64,000 nucleotides of DNA from Streptomyces varsoviensis (GTDB lineage: Bacteria; Actinomycetota; Actinomycetes; Streptomycetales; Streptomycetaceae), in contig NZ_JOBF01000013.1 in assembly GCF_000718635.1 (NCBI RefSeq), positions 248,001 through 312,000 of the forward strand, in the 5' to 3' direction. The position numbers were made by a program, and so were the translations under genes. Position 1 is the stretch's first letter; each line of letters begins with the position of its first letter. Below are positions 39,001-48,701 of the stretch, piece by piece. The notes beneath the pieces were generated by a model. It ran no database searches, was not told the DNA's origin, and saw nothing but the letters and a program-made list of their open reading frames with translations.

Positions 39001-39174
39001 CAGTCACCGCCCGGAAGATGGTGGCATGGCCACGCCGCACAGGGGGGCATCAGGGTGCATTTCGGGGGGCGCGGACCCGAGATCGTACGCTCCGTCGCGC
39101 ATCCGGGCACCCATAGTGATCGAAACCGGGGGTGAGCTGGGCCGCTGTCGGTGGGGTGCGGCAGGATGGGCCGG

Positions 39175-39609
39175 ATGAGCGAGCACGTACAAGCGGCCGA
39201 CGAACTCCCCGAGTACGCGGAGCGGGTGCTGGCGGTCGCCGAGGAGATCCCGTCCGGCCGCGTGATGACCTACGGCGACGTCGCCGAATGGCTCGGCGAG
39301 GGCGGCCCCCGCCAGGTGGGCCGCGTCATGGCGCTCTACGGGGGCGCCGTGCCGTGGTGGCGCGTGGTCCGCTCGGACGGCGTCCTGCTGCCCGGCAGCG
39401 AGCTGCGCGCCCTGGACCACTACCGCGACGAGGCGACCCCGCTGCGCTCCGCCGCGCGCTCCGCCGAGGGGCACGTGCCGCGGATCGACATGAGGCGGGC
39501 CCGCTGGGACGGCGGCGCCGACGCCGGCCCGCCCGACGCTACGGGCGAAGGGCCGGACGGCCTCGCGGGCGGCGGGAAGGGCGGCGGTACGGGCCGCAGC
39601 GGTCCGTAG
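39175..39609 (+). CDS. Alkyltransferase-like (ATL/MGMT-family) DNA repair protein
   Basis: This 144-residue protein of the O6-alkylguanine methyltransferase fold has the DNA-binding helix GRVMTYGDVAEWLG and PRQVGRVMALYGG. The catalytic PCHRV motif is replaced by PWWRV, so the acceptor Cys is absent. ATL proteins bind O6-alkylguanine and hand it to nucleotide excision repair rather than repairing it. The C-terminal ~35 residues are Gly/Asp-rich and disordered. CAGGAT (39162-39167) lies 7 nt before the ATG, suggesting a leaderless transcript. Its proximity to the AdnAB and UvrD2 genes fits a repair neighbourhood. Confidence 0.87.
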   Translation: MSEHVQAADELPEYAERVLAVAEEIPSGRVMTYGDVAEWLGEGGPRQVGRVMALYGGAVPWWRVVRSDGVLLPGSELRALDHYRDEATPLRSAARSAEGHVPRIDMRRARWDGGADAGPPDATGEGPDGLAGGGKGGGTGRSGP

Positions 39610-39662
39610 GCGGGCCGGCCCCGGCCTCCCGGGCGGGGCGGCGGCGAAGGTACTCCTCACGT

Positions 39663-39821
39663 ATGACAGCTTCCGCCACCCGAAGGGCGCGGACGCGCAT
39701 CGGAGCCCGTACGGAGTACGGGCACGATCCCGTTGCCGCCCGCTGGGCCGAACGGGTGAGGCGGCCGCGGCGGACCGGCGGCTCCCGGGACGCGCTGCGC
39801 CCCGCCCGCCCTCTGGCGTAG
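39663..39821 (+). CDS. Possible small Arg-rich protein, 52 residues
   Basis: The ORF encodes MTASATRRARTRIGARTEYG followed by an Arg/Pro-rich tail. GAAGG lies about 12 nt upstream, a weak site. Composition is typical of spurious high-GC frames, but the frame fills the gap between two real genes on the same strand. No family is recognised. Low confidence. Confidence 0.3.
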   Translation: MTASATRRARTRIGARTEYGHDPVAARWAERVRRPRRTGGSRDALRPARPLA

Positions 39822-39908
39822 CGTCGGGAACCGTCCTCATCCCCCGGCCCCCACCCGGCACGTACGGCCGCAAGGCACCCAGCACACCCACCAGGACCGG
39901 CGATCCAC

Positions 39909-42900
39909 GTGAGCTCCTCCTTCTCGTCCCGCTCGGCGCACCCGCGGGTGCGACCGCCATCGGGCGGCTACCGCCTGCTGCGCACCCGGCCGGGACCCGT
40001 GGCCCCTCCTGAGCTGGACGCACGGCAGCGCGCGGTGGTTGACCACCCCGGTGGCCCGCTGCTCGTCCTCGCCGGACCCGGCACCGGGAAGACCACCACC
40101 CTCGTCGAGGCCGTCGCCGAGCGCGTGCGCCGGGGCGGCGACCCGGAGCGCGTCCTCGTCCTCACCTTCAGCCGGAAGGCGGCCGTCGAACTGCGCGACC
40201 GGATGGCGGCCCGGCTCGGGGCCGGCGCTCCGGCCCCGCAGGCCACGACCTTCCACTCGTACTGCTACGCCCTGGTCCGCGCCCACCAGGACGCCGACCT
40301 CTTCGCCGACCCGCTGCGGCTGCTGTCCGGCCCCGAGCAGGACGTCGCCGTACGCGAGCTGCTCGCCGGCCAGGCCGAGCTGGCGGGCGCGGGGCGCGGC
40401 GGCGTGCGCTGGCCCGACGAACTGCGCGCCTGCCTCACCACTCGCGGATTCGCCGACGAGGTGCGCGCCGTCCTCGCGCGCAGCCGCGAGCTGGGGCTGG
40501 GCCCCGGCGCGCTCGGCGACTTCGCGCGCCGTACGGGCCGCCCCGACTGGGGCGCGGCGGCGGACTTCCTCGCGGAGTACCTGGACGTGCTGGACGCGCG
40601 CGGGGTGCTGGACTACGCGGAGCTGGTGCACCGGGCGGTGCTGCTGGCCGAGCGGCCGGAGGTGGCCGCGGAGCTGGCCGCCCGGTACGACGCGGTCTAC
40701 GTGGACGAGTACCAGGACACGGACGCCGCACAGTTGCGGCTGCTGCGCGCCCTGGCGGGCGGCGGCCGCACCCTCGTCGCCTTCGGCGACCCCGACCAGT
40801 CGATCTACGCCTTCCGCGGCGGCGACGTCAACGGCATCCTCGACTTCCCGGACGCCTTCCCGCGCGCGGACGGCGCCCCGGCGCCCGTCGAGGTCCTCAC
40901 CACCTCCCGGCGCTCCGGCGCGGACCTGCTGGCCGCCACCCGCCTCATCACCCGCCGCATGCCCCTCACCCGGCTCCCGGCCGCCGCCGTACGCGCCCAC
41001 CGCGACCTCGCGGCCGTACGCCCCGGGGGCCGCGTCGACGCCCTCACCTTCCCCACCCCCGGCGCCGAACTCGACAACATCGCCGACATCCTCCGCCGGG
41101 CCCACCTGGAGGACGGCGTCCCCTGGCCCGAGATGGCCGTCCTCGTGCGCGCCGGCGCCCGCTCCCTCCCCGCCGTGCGCCGGGCCCTCACCTCGGCCGG
41201 CGTCCCCGTCGAGGTCGACGGCGACGACATACCCCTGCGCCACGAGCCCGCGGTCGCCCCGCTGCTCATGGCCCTGCGGGCAGCCGCGGAGGCCGCCCTG
41301 GAGGAGCGGGAGGCCGCCCCCGACCCGCCCCCCGCCCCCCTGGACGTGGAGACGGCCCTCACCCTCCTCGGCTCGCCCCTGGGCGGCATGGACGCCGCCG
41401 ATCTGCGGCGGCTGGGGCGGGCGCTGCGGGAGGAGGAGCGGGCGGCGGGTACGGGCGTACCGCGGCCGTCGGACGTGCTGATAGCCGAGGCGGTCGCCCA
41501 GCCGGAGCGCTTGGTGGCGCACGACCCGGCGTACGCGCGGGGCGCGCGGATACTCGGCGAGCTGCTGCGCAAGACCCGCGAGCTGCTGGCCGGCGGCGGC
41601 ACCGCCGAACAGGCCCTCTGGGAGCTGTGGTCCGGCACGTCCTGGCCGGACCGCCTGGAGCGCACGGCCCGCAGGGGCGGCCCCGGAGGGCGCAACGCCG
41701 ACCGCGACCTGGACGCGGTGTGCGCCCTCTTCGAGACCGCCGCGCGCGCCGAGGAGCGCACCGGCGGCCGGGGCGCGCTGAACTTCCTCGACGAGCTGGA
41801 CGCGCAGGACATCGCCGCGGACACCCTCGCCGGCCGTTCCGTGCGGCCGGAGGCCGTGCGGCTGATGACCGCGCACCGCTCCAAGGGCCTGCAATGGCGG
41901 CTGGTGGTCGTCGCGGGCGTACAGGAAGGGCTCTGGCCCGATCCGCGGCGGCGGGGATCGCTGCTGGAGGCCGACCGGATCGGCCGCGACGGGCTCGCCG
42001 AACCGCTGCCCCCGGGGGCGCTGCTCGCGGAGGAGCGGCGGCTGTTCTACGTCGCGGCCACGCGCGCGCGCGAGCGCCTCGTCGTCACCGCCGTCAAGGC
42101 CGCCGCGGAGGACGGCGACCAGCCCTCCCGCTTCCTCGGCGAACTCGGCACCGAACCCGTGGACGTCACGCAGCGCCCGCGCCGCCCCCTCGCCGTTGCC
42201 GCGCTCGTGGCCGAACTGCGGGCCACCACCGTCGACCCGGGGGCCTCGGAGGGGCTGCGGGCCGCCGCGGCCCAGCGGCTCGCCCGGCTCGCGGCGCTGC
42301 ACGACGAGGAGGGGCAGCCGCTCGTACCGGCGGCCCACCCGTACCGCTGGTGGGGCCTGGAGGAGCCGACGCACAGCGCGGTGCCGCTGCGCGACCGCGA
42401 CCGCCCCGTCGCGCTCTCCGGGTCCGCCCTGGACCAGCTCGCCAACACCTGCTCCCTCCAGTGGTTCCTCGGCCGCGAGGTGAAGGCCGACGCCCCGGCC
42501 ACCACCGCGCAGGGGTTCGGCAACGTCGTGCACGTACTCGCCGACGAGGTGGCCTCCGGGCGCACCCCCGCCGATCTCGCGGTCCTCATGGAACGGCTCG
42601 ACTCCGTCTGGGACGCGCTCGCCTTCGAGGCCCCCTGGAAGTCGCGGCAGGAGAAGGAGAACGCGCGCGCCGCCCTGGACCGCTTCCTGCGCTGGCACGT
42701 CATGGAGCGCGGCGGCCGCTCGACCGTCGCCACGGAGCACGAATTCGACGTCACCCTCAAGGCCGACGCCTACCTGGTGCGCATCCGCGGCTCCATGGAC
42801 CGCGTGGAAGCGGACGCTCAGGGGCGCGCCTACGTGGTCGACTTCAAGACCGGCAAGGCCGCCGTGACGGCCCGGGACGTCGCCCGCCACCCGCAGCTCG

Positions 42901-43208
42901 CCGCGTATCAGTTGGCGGTGCGCGAAGGGGCGGTGGACGACCTGTTCGGCGGGCGGCGCCCCGAGGACGGCGGCGCGGAACTGGTGCAGCTCCGCCAGGG
43001 CGCGGCGAAGAAGGACGGCGGGGACGCCCTGCCCAAGGTGCAGGCCCAGGAGCCCCTCGAAGGGGACTGGGTGAGCGACCTGCTGGCCACCGCCGCGGGC
43101 CGGGTGCTCGATGAGCGCTTCGCCCCTCGCCCGGGCCAGCACTGCTCCCGCTGTGCCTTCCGCGGTTCCTGCACGGCGCGTCCGGAGGGGCAGCACATCG
43201 TTGAGTGA
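39909..43208 (+). CDS. adnA: AdnA-like helicase-nuclease (UvrD motor + Fe-S RecB nuclease)
   Basis: This 1099-residue SF1 helicase has Walker A GPGTGKT (56-62), motif Ia FSRKAAVEL, motif II DEYQD (~266-270), motif III GDPDQSIYAFRGG and motif VI YVAATRARE. A C-terminal PD-(D/E)XK nuclease contains VDFKTGK. One Cys before it (NTCSLQW) and three after it (HCSRCAFRGSC) can hold a [4Fe-4S] cluster, as in AddB and Cas4. With the downstream gene it should form AdnAB, the actinobacterial end-resection machine for double-strand break repair. The order A then B matches mycobacteria. The GTG at 39909 lacks a strong ribosome site, so the start is uncertain. Confidence 0.88.
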   Translation: MSSSFSSRSAHPRVRPPSGGYRLLRTRPGPVAPPELDARQRAVVDHPGGPLLVLAGPGTGKTTTLVEAVAERVRRGGDPERVLVLTFSRKAAVELRDRMAARLGAGAPAPQATTFHSYCYALVRAHQDADLFADPLRLLSGPEQDVAVRELLAGQAELAGAGRGGVRWPDELRACLTTRGFADEVRAVLARSRELGLGPGALGDFARRTGRPDWGAAADFLAEYLDVLDARGVLDYAELVHRAVLLAERPEVAAELAARYDAVYVDEYQDTDAAQLRLLRALAGGGRTLVAFGDPDQSIYAFRGGDVNGILDFPDAFPRADGAPAPVEVLTTSRRSGADLLAATRLITRRMPLTRLPAAAVRAHRDLAAVRPGGRVDALTFPTPGAELDNIADILRRAHLEDGVPWPEMAVLVRAGARSLPAVRRALTSAGVPVEVDGDDIPLRHEPAVAPLLMALRAAAEAALEEREAAPDPPPAPLDVETALTLLGSPLGGMDAADLRRLGRALREEERAAGTGVPRPSDVLIAEAVAQPERLVAHDPAYARGARILGELLRKTRELLAGGGTAEQALWELWSGTSWPDRLERTARRGGPGGRNADRDLDAVCALFETAARAEERTGGRGALNFLDELDAQDIAADTLAGRSVRPEAVRLMTAHRSKGLQWRLVVVAGVQEGLWPDPRRRGSLLEADRIGRDGLAEPLPPGALLAEERRLFYVAATRARERLVVTAVKAAAEDGDQPSRFLGELGTEPVDVTQRPRRPLAVAALVAELRATTVDPGASEGLRAAAAQRLARLAALHDEEGQPLVPAAHPYRWWGLEEPTHSAVPLRDRDRPVALSGSALDQLANTCSLQWFLGREVKADAPATTAQGFGNVVHVLADEVASGRTPADLAVLMERLDSVWDALAFEAPWKSRQEKENARAALDRFLRWHVMERGGRSTVATEHEFDVTLKADAYLVRIRGSMDRVEADAQGRAYVVDFKTGKAAVTARDVARHPQLAAYQLAVREGAVDDLFGGRRPEDGGAELVQLRQGAAKKDGGDALPKVQAQEPLEGDWVSDLLATAAGRVLDERFAPRPGQHCSRCAFRGSCTARPEGQHIVE

Positions 43209-43213
43209 CGCGT

Positions 43214-43254
43214 GACGCCCGTCGCCCTGGGAGGGCGAAGGCGGCGCGGGCGTC
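43214..43254 (+). terminator. Nested hairpin between the adnA- and adnB-like genes
   Basis: GACGCCCG pairs with CGGGCGTC, enclosing a second perfect stem TCGCCCT/AGGGCGA. It begins 6 bp after the adnA stop and implies that adnB has its own promoter. Confidence 0.65.
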
Positions 43255-43353
43255 CTCGGGACGCGAGAGCGGCGCCGGGGGACCGGGAGCCCGCTGGGGG
43301 CGGGGCGGTCGCCCGTGGGCCGATTGTCAGAGGGTGCCGTTAGCCTCACTGGA

Positions 43354-46300
43354 GTGGCAGCACGCATCACCGATCCCGAGCAGCTCAAAGAGCTCCTCGG
43401 CATCCCGTTCACCCCGGAGCAGACGGCCTGCATCACCGCGCCGCCCGCCCCGCAGGTCATCGTGGCCGGGGCCGGGTCGGGCAAGACGACGGTGATGGCG
43501 GCGCGCGTCGTCTGGCTGGTCGGCACCGGCCAGGTCGCCCCCGAGCAGGTGCTGGGCCTCACGTTCACCAACAAGGCGGCCGGCGAGCTGTCCGAGCGCG
43601 TCCGCAAGGCCCTCGTCGAGGCGGGCGTCACCGACCCGGAGCCCGTCGACCCCGACCAGGCGCCCGGCGACCCGCAGATCTCGACGTACCACGCGTTCGC
43701 CGGCCGGCTCCTCAAGGAGCACGGCCTGCGCATCGGCCTGGAGCCCACCGCCCGGCTGCTCGCCGACGCCACCCGCTTCCAGCTCGCCGCCCGCGTCCTG
43801 CGCGCCTCGCCCGGCCCCTACCCGGCGCTCACCCGTTCCTTCAGCGACCTCGTCGCCGACCTCCTCGCCCTCGACGGCGAGCTGTCCGAGCACCTGGTGG
43901 ACCCCGAGCGGCTGCGCGCGTACGACACCGAGCTGCTGCGCACCCTGGAGGGCGCCAAGCTCAGCAACCCCGACCTGCGCAAGGCCCCCGACGCCGCCCG
44001 CGCCCGCCTCGAACTCCTCGACCTGATCGGCGGCTACCGCGCGGAGAAGCGCGACCGCGACCTCATCGACTTCGGCGACCAGATCGCCCTGTCCGCGCGG
44101 CTGGCGCAGGAGCGGCCGGAGGTCGGCCGCATCCTCCGAGAGCAGTTCGCGGTCGTCCTCCTCGACGAGTACCAGGACACCTCGGTGGCCCAGCGGCTGC
44201 TGCTCTCCGGACTGTTCGGGGGCGGCACGGGCCACGCCGTCACCGCCGTCGGCGACCCCTGCCAGGCCATCTACGGCTGGCGCGGCGCCTCCGTGGCCAA
44301 CCTCGACGACTTCCCGGCCCACTTCCCGTACGCGGACGGCAGCCCCGCGCGACGCTTCGCGCTCAGCGAGAACCGCCGCAGCGGCGGCCGCCTCCTCGAC
44401 CTCGCCAACCGCCTCGCCGCCCCGCTGCGCCGCCGCCACGAGGGCGTGCAGGCGCTGCGCCCCGCCCCCGGTGCCGAGCGCGACGGCCTCGTGCGGTGCG
44501 CGCTGCTGCCCACCCACGCCGAGGAGCTGACCTGGCTCGCCGACTCCATCGCCCACCTGGTGCGCACCGGCTCCCGACCGGGCTCCATCGCCGTGCTGTG
44601 CCGCACGGCCGGGGACTTCGCGCGCGTCCAGGGCGAGCTGGTCGAGCGGGACATCCCGGTGGAGGTCGTGGGCCTCTCCGGGCTGCTGCACCTCCCGGAG
44701 ATCGCCGACCTCGTCGCCGTCTGCGAGGTCCTGCAGGACCCGACGGCCAACGCGGCGCTCGTCCGGCTGCTGACCGGCCCCCGCTGGCGCATCGGCCCGC
44801 GCGACCTGGCGCTGCTGGGCCGCCGCGCCCGTACGCTCGTGCCCTACGGCAGCGGGGAGAGCGACCCGGACCGCAGGCTGGCCGAGGCCGTGGAAGGCGT
44901 CGACCCGGCCGAGACGGTCTCCCTGGCCGACGCCCTCGACACCTTCCTCGCGGCCGACGGAGCCGCCCCGGACGACGGGCTGCCGTTCTCCGCCGAGGCC
45001 CGGGTCCGCTTCGCGCGGCTCGCCGCCGAACTGCGCGACCTGCGCCGCTCGCTGGCCGACCCGCTCATGGACGTCCTGCACCGGGTGCTCGCCACCACGG
45101 GCCTGGAGGTCGAGCTCTCCGCCTCCCCGCACGCGCTGGCCGCCCGCCGGCGCGAGACCCTTTCGAGCTTCCTCGACATCGCGGCGGGCTTCGCGGCCCT
45201 GGGCGGCGAGACCACGCTGCTCGCCTTCCTGGGCTTCCTGCGCACCGCCGAGCAGTACGAGAAGGGCCTCGACAGCTCCCTGCCCGGGGCGGAGGACACC
45301 GTCAAGGTCCTGACCGCCCACAAGTCCAAGGGGCTTGAGTGGGACGTCGTCGCCGTGCCCGGACTGGTCGGCAAGCAGTTCCCCAGCGAGCAGGCCCGCG
45401 AGTCCTGGACCGCCCAGGCCAAGGTCCTGCCGCACGCGCTGCGCGGCGACGCCGGCACGCTGCCGGACATCGGGGCGTGGGACGCCAAGGGCATGGCGGC
45501 CTTCAAGACGGCCATGAAGGCCCACCAGGAGACCGAGGAGCTGCGCCTGGGCTACGTCGCCTTCACCCGCCCCCGCTCCCTGCTGCTCGGCTCCGGCCAC
45601 TGGTGGGGCCCCTCCCAGAAGAAACCGCGAGGCCCCTCCGCGTTCCTGGAGGCCCTGCGCGAGCACTGCGAGGCGGGGTACGGCGAGATCGAGGCATGGG
45701 CCGACGCGCCTGAGGAGGGCGCGGAGAACCCCGTGCTCGCCGCGGCGGAAGCGGACCGCGCCTGGCCGCTGCCCCTGGACCCGGAGGCCTTCGCCCGCCG
45801 CCGCGCCGCCGCCGACGCCGTGCTGGCGCACCTGGACCGTATGGCGGGGCCCCCTGGCGGCCCGACCGAGCCCCACGCGCACGCGCGCGAGGACGGCCCG
45901 TATCCGCACGCCGCGCACCCGGAGGCAGCGGCGGAGCCCGCTCTTCCGACCCCGGACGACGGTCACTTCCCCGGTCACCTCCCCGACGACGACCCGCTGT
46001 ACGAGCCGCCGCCGGACGACGCCCTCTACGGCGAGCCGGACCCGTACGACGAGTCGTGGGACGACGGGCCGTTGGACGACGAGCCGTACGGACCGCCGCC
46101 CGCCGACGGGGACGCCGGCCTCTGGGACGACTGGCCGGCGGCCGAGCGGCCCGGCGGGCACCCGCCCGAGACGACGCCCCAGGGGTCGCCCCTGCCGGGC
46201 CCGCGCCGCGGCCAGGAAGGCGGTACGGGCGTCCGTACGGGCCTGGGCGCGGGTACGGGCCCCGCGGCCCGTACGCGCCCCGCGGAGAGCGCCGCCGCGC

Positions 46301-47193
46301 CCGCCGGACCGGCGCACTCCGCGACCGGCCGGGACGCGGCGCCCGCCCGCGAGCACCCCGCCCCGGCCGGTGAGACGGCCGGTGAGACGGCCGGCGGGAC
46401 GGCTGCCGGACCGGTACCCGCGCCGGGCCCCGGCGGGCCGTACGGCGCAGTCGCCCCGGGCATCGCCGAAGCCCCCCTGCTGCCCGAGGAGCAGCGCCTC
46501 GCGGACTCCTGGGACCGCGACCTCGACGCGCTCGCCGGGGAGCTGCGGCGCACCCGCGCGGCCGTCCGGGACGTCCCCCTGCCGTCCGCGCTCAGCGCCT
46601 CGCAGCTCCAGCGGCTCGCCGCCGACCCCGAGGGCTTCGCGCGCGAACTGGCCCGCCCCATGCCGCGACCCCCGCAGCCGGCCGCCCGGCGCGGCACCCG
46701 GTTCCACGCCTGGGTGGAGTCCCGCTTCGAGGCGCTGCCGCTCCCGCTGCTCGGCCCCGACGAACTGCCCGGCGGCGCGGACGACGAACCCGAGATCGCC
46801 GACGAACGCGACCTCGCCGCCCTCAAGGACGCCTTCGAACGCACCCCGTACGCCCACCGCACCCCCTGCCAGGTCGAGGTGCCGGTCCAGTTGACCCTCG
46901 CGGGCCGGGTGATCCGCGGCCGGATCGACGCCGTGTACCGCCAGAGCGGCCCCGGGGGCGACACGTACGAGATCGTCGACTGGAAGACCGGCCACGGCCG
47001 CGACGCCGACCCCCTCCAGCTCGCCATCTACCGCCTCGCCTGGGCCGAGCGGCACGGACTGCCGCTGTCCTCCGTCTCGGCGGCCTTCCTGTACGTACGC
47101 AGCGGGGAAGTCGTCCGGCCCACCGGGCTGCCGGACCGTCCGGCCCTCGAAAGGCTCCTCCTGGGCCCCGCCGACGGCGGGGAATCCCGGTAA
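43354..47193 (+). CDS. adnB: AdnB-like helicase-nuclease
   Basis: This 1279-residue partner of AdnA has Walker A GAGSGKTT (39-46), motif Ia FTNKAAGEL, DEYQD (~270), GDPCQAIYGWRG and AFTRPRS (a divergent motif VI). A C-terminal RecB-type nuclease contains RGTRFHAWVE and IVDWKTGHG but no Cys cluster. A ~220-residue Pro/Asp/Gly-rich insert (~830-1050) separates the motor from the nuclease. The GTG at 43354 is chosen because TAGCCT (43341-43346) is exactly 7 nt upstream, which fits a leaderless mRNA. An upstream GTG at 43315 is in frame. AdnB is the leading motor in the mycobacterial enzyme; here this is inferred. Confidence 0.88.
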   Translation: MAARITDPEQLKELLGIPFTPEQTACITAPPAPQVIVAGAGSGKTTVMAARVVWLVGTGQVAPEQVLGLTFTNKAAGELSERVRKALVEAGVTDPEPVDPDQAPGDPQISTYHAFAGRLLKEHGLRIGLEPTARLLADATRFQLAARVLRASPGPYPALTRSFSDLVADLLALDGELSEHLVDPERLRAYDTELLRTLEGAKLSNPDLRKAPDAARARLELLDLIGGYRAEKRDRDLIDFGDQIALSARLAQERPEVGRILREQFAVVLLDEYQDTSVAQRLLLSGLFGGGTGHAVTAVGDPCQAIYGWRGASVANLDDFPAHFPYADGSPARRFALSENRRSGGRLLDLANRLAAPLRRRHEGVQALRPAPGAERDGLVRCALLPTHAEELTWLADSIAHLVRTGSRPGSIAVLCRTAGDFARVQGELVERDIPVEVVGLSGLLHLPEIADLVAVCEVLQDPTANAALVRLLTGPRWRIGPRDLALLGRRARTLVPYGSGESDPDRRLAEAVEGVDPAETVSLADALDTFLAADGAAPDDGLPFSAEARVRFARLAAELRDLRRSLADPLMDVLHRVLATTGLEVELSASPHALAARRRETLSSFLDIAAGFAALGGETTLLAFLGFLRTAEQYEKGLDSSLPGAEDTVKVLTAHKSKGLEWDVVAVPGLVGKQFPSEQARESWTAQAKVLPHALRGDAGTLPDIGAWDAKGMAAFKTAMKAHQETEELRLGYVAFTRPRSLLLGSGHWWGPSQKKPRGPSAFLEALREHCEAGYGEIEAWADAPEEGAENPVLAAAEADRAWPLPLDPEAFARRRAAADAVLAHLDRMAGPPGGPTEPHAHAREDGPYPHAAHPEAAAEPALPTPDDGHFPGHLPDDDPLYEPPPDDALYGEPDPYDESWDDGPLDDEPYGPPPADGDAGLWDDWPAAERPGGHPPETTPQGSPLPGPRRGQEGGTGVRTGLGAGTGPAARTRPAESAAAPAGPAHSATGRDAAPAREHPAPAGETAGETAGGTAAGPVPAPGPGGPYGAVAPGIAEAPLLPEEQRLADSWDRDLDALAGELRRTRAAVRDVPLPSALSASQLQRLAADPEGFARELARPMPRPPQPAARRGTRFHAWVESRFEALPLPLLGPDELPGGADDEPEIADERDLAALKDAFERTPYAHRTPCQVEVPVQLTLAGRVIRGRIDAVYRQSGPGGDTYEIVDWKTGHGRDADPLQLAIYRLAWAERHGLPLSSVSAAFLYVRSGEVVRPTGLPDRPALERLLLGPADGGESR

Positions 47194-47227
47194 TGGGCAC
47201 GGGCCCCGGGCCGATAGGGTCGATGTC

Positions 47228-48631
47228 ATGAGCAACACCCCGGACAGTGCCGTCCGCACCTACCTCGACGGCCACCGCGCCGCCTTCCTCGACGACCTCG
47301 CGGAGTGGCTGCGCATCCCCTCCGTCTCGGCCGACCCCGGCCACGCCGGGGACGTGCGCCGCAGCGCCGAATGGCTGGCCGCGAAGCTGACCGACACGGG
47401 CTTCCCGACCGCCGAGATATGGGAGACGGCCGGCGCGCCCGCGGTCTTCGCCGAGTGGCCCTCCGGCGACCCGGCTGCCCCCACGGTGCTCGTCTACGGC
47501 CACCACGACGTGCAGCCCGCCGACCGCGAGGACGGCTGGCACACCGGCCCCTTCGACCCCGTCGTCAAGGAGGGCCGGCTGTACGCGCGCGGCGCCGCCG
47601 ACGACAAGGGGCAGGTGTTCTTCCACACCCTGGGCGTACGGGCGCACCTGGCGGCCACCGGCCGCACCGCGCCCGCGGTCAACCTCAAGCTCCTCGTCGA
47701 GGGCGAGGAGGAGTCCGGCTCCCCGCACTTCCCCGACCTGATCCGCGCCCGCGCCGACCGCCTCGCCTGCGACGCCGTGATCGTCTCCGACACCGGAATG
47801 TGGTCCGAGGACACCCCGACGGTCTGCACCGGCATGCGCGGCCTCACCGACTGCCAGGTCGACCTCTACGGTCCCGACCAGGACATCCACTCCGGCTCCT
47901 TCGGCGGCGCGGTGCCCAACCCGGCCACCGAGGCGGCCCGGCTGGCCGCGGCCCTCCACGACGACGAGCGCAAGGTCGCCGTCCCCGGCTTCTACGACGG
48001 CGTCGTGGAGCTGACCGACCGCGAGCGCGAACTCTTCGCCGAGCTGCCCTTCGACGAGGAGCGGTGGCTGCGCACCGCGCACTCCCACGCCACCGCCGGC
48101 GAGGCCGGGCACACCACCCTGGAGCGGATCTGGGCGCGGCCCACCGCCGAGGTCAACGGCATCGGCGGCGGCTACCAGGGGCCCGGCGGGAAGACCATCG
48201 TGCCGTCCAAGGCCCAGCTCAAGCTGTCCTTCCGGCTGGTCGCCGGGCAGGACGGGGAGAAGATCCAGCAGAGCATGCGGGAGTGGGTCGCCGCGCGCCT
48301 GCCGGCCGGCATCCGCCACGAGATCACCTTCTGGGGCGCGACCCGCCCCTGCCTGACCCCGCTCGACCACCCCGCGCTCCAGTCCGTCGTACGGGCCATG
48401 GAGCGGGCCTTCGGGCAGCGGGTCCGCTACACGCGCGAGGGCGGCTCGGGCCCGGCCGCCGACCTCCAGGACGTGCTCGGCGTCCCGGTGCTCTTCCTCG
48501 GCATCTCCGTGCCCTCGGACGGCTGGCACGCGCCGAACGAGAAGGTCGAACTGGACCTCCTCATGAAGGGCGTCGAGACGGCCGCGTACCTCTGGGGCGA
48601 CCTCGCCGAGAACTGGACCTCCCATAGCTGA
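47228..48631 (+). CDS. M20-family metallopeptidase (dipeptidase type)
   Basis: This 467-residue M20 peptidase has metal ligands visible in GHHDVQP (~90-96), ARGAADDKGQ (~120-129) and the catalytic EGEEESGS (~158-165). The dimerisation lid lies in the middle and a late HAPNEKVE supplies the last His. It hydrolyses short peptides in the cytoplasm (ArgE/DapE/carnosinase branch; exact substrate unknown). TAGGGT (47215-47220) sits 7 nt before the ATG with no Shine-Dalgarno, predicting a leaderless transcript. The adnB-like stop lies 34 bp upstream. Confidence 0.92.
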   Translation: MSNTPDSAVRTYLDGHRAAFLDDLAEWLRIPSVSADPGHAGDVRRSAEWLAAKLTDTGFPTAEIWETAGAPAVFAEWPSGDPAAPTVLVYGHHDVQPADREDGWHTGPFDPVVKEGRLYARGAADDKGQVFFHTLGVRAHLAATGRTAPAVNLKLLVEGEEESGSPHFPDLIRARADRLACDAVIVSDTGMWSEDTPTVCTGMRGLTDCQVDLYGPDQDIHSGSFGGAVPNPATEAARLAAALHDDERKVAVPGFYDGVVELTDRERELFAELPFDEERWLRTAHSHATAGEAGHTTLERIWARPTAEVNGIGGGYQGPGGKTIVPSKAQLKLSFRLVAGQDGEKIQQSMREWVAARLPAGIRHEITFWGATRPCLTPLDHPALQSVVRAMERAFGQRVRYTREGGSGPAADLQDVLGVPVLFLGISVPSDGWHAPNEKVELDLLMKGVETAAYLWGDLAENWTSHS

Positions 48632-48701
48632 CGCGCACGCACGCGCTTCAGTGCCCGCACCGTCGTAAACCACCCGTTCGCAGGGGAAGTTGGAAGCAGC
48701 C

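Noticed and set aside
39837..47259. Very long minus-strand open frames opposite both adnA- and adnB-like genes
   Set aside because: Their translations are low-complexity Gly/Arg/Val/Glu without motifs, and they mirror the codon bias of the real plus-strand genes. They are typical high-GC antisense shadows.
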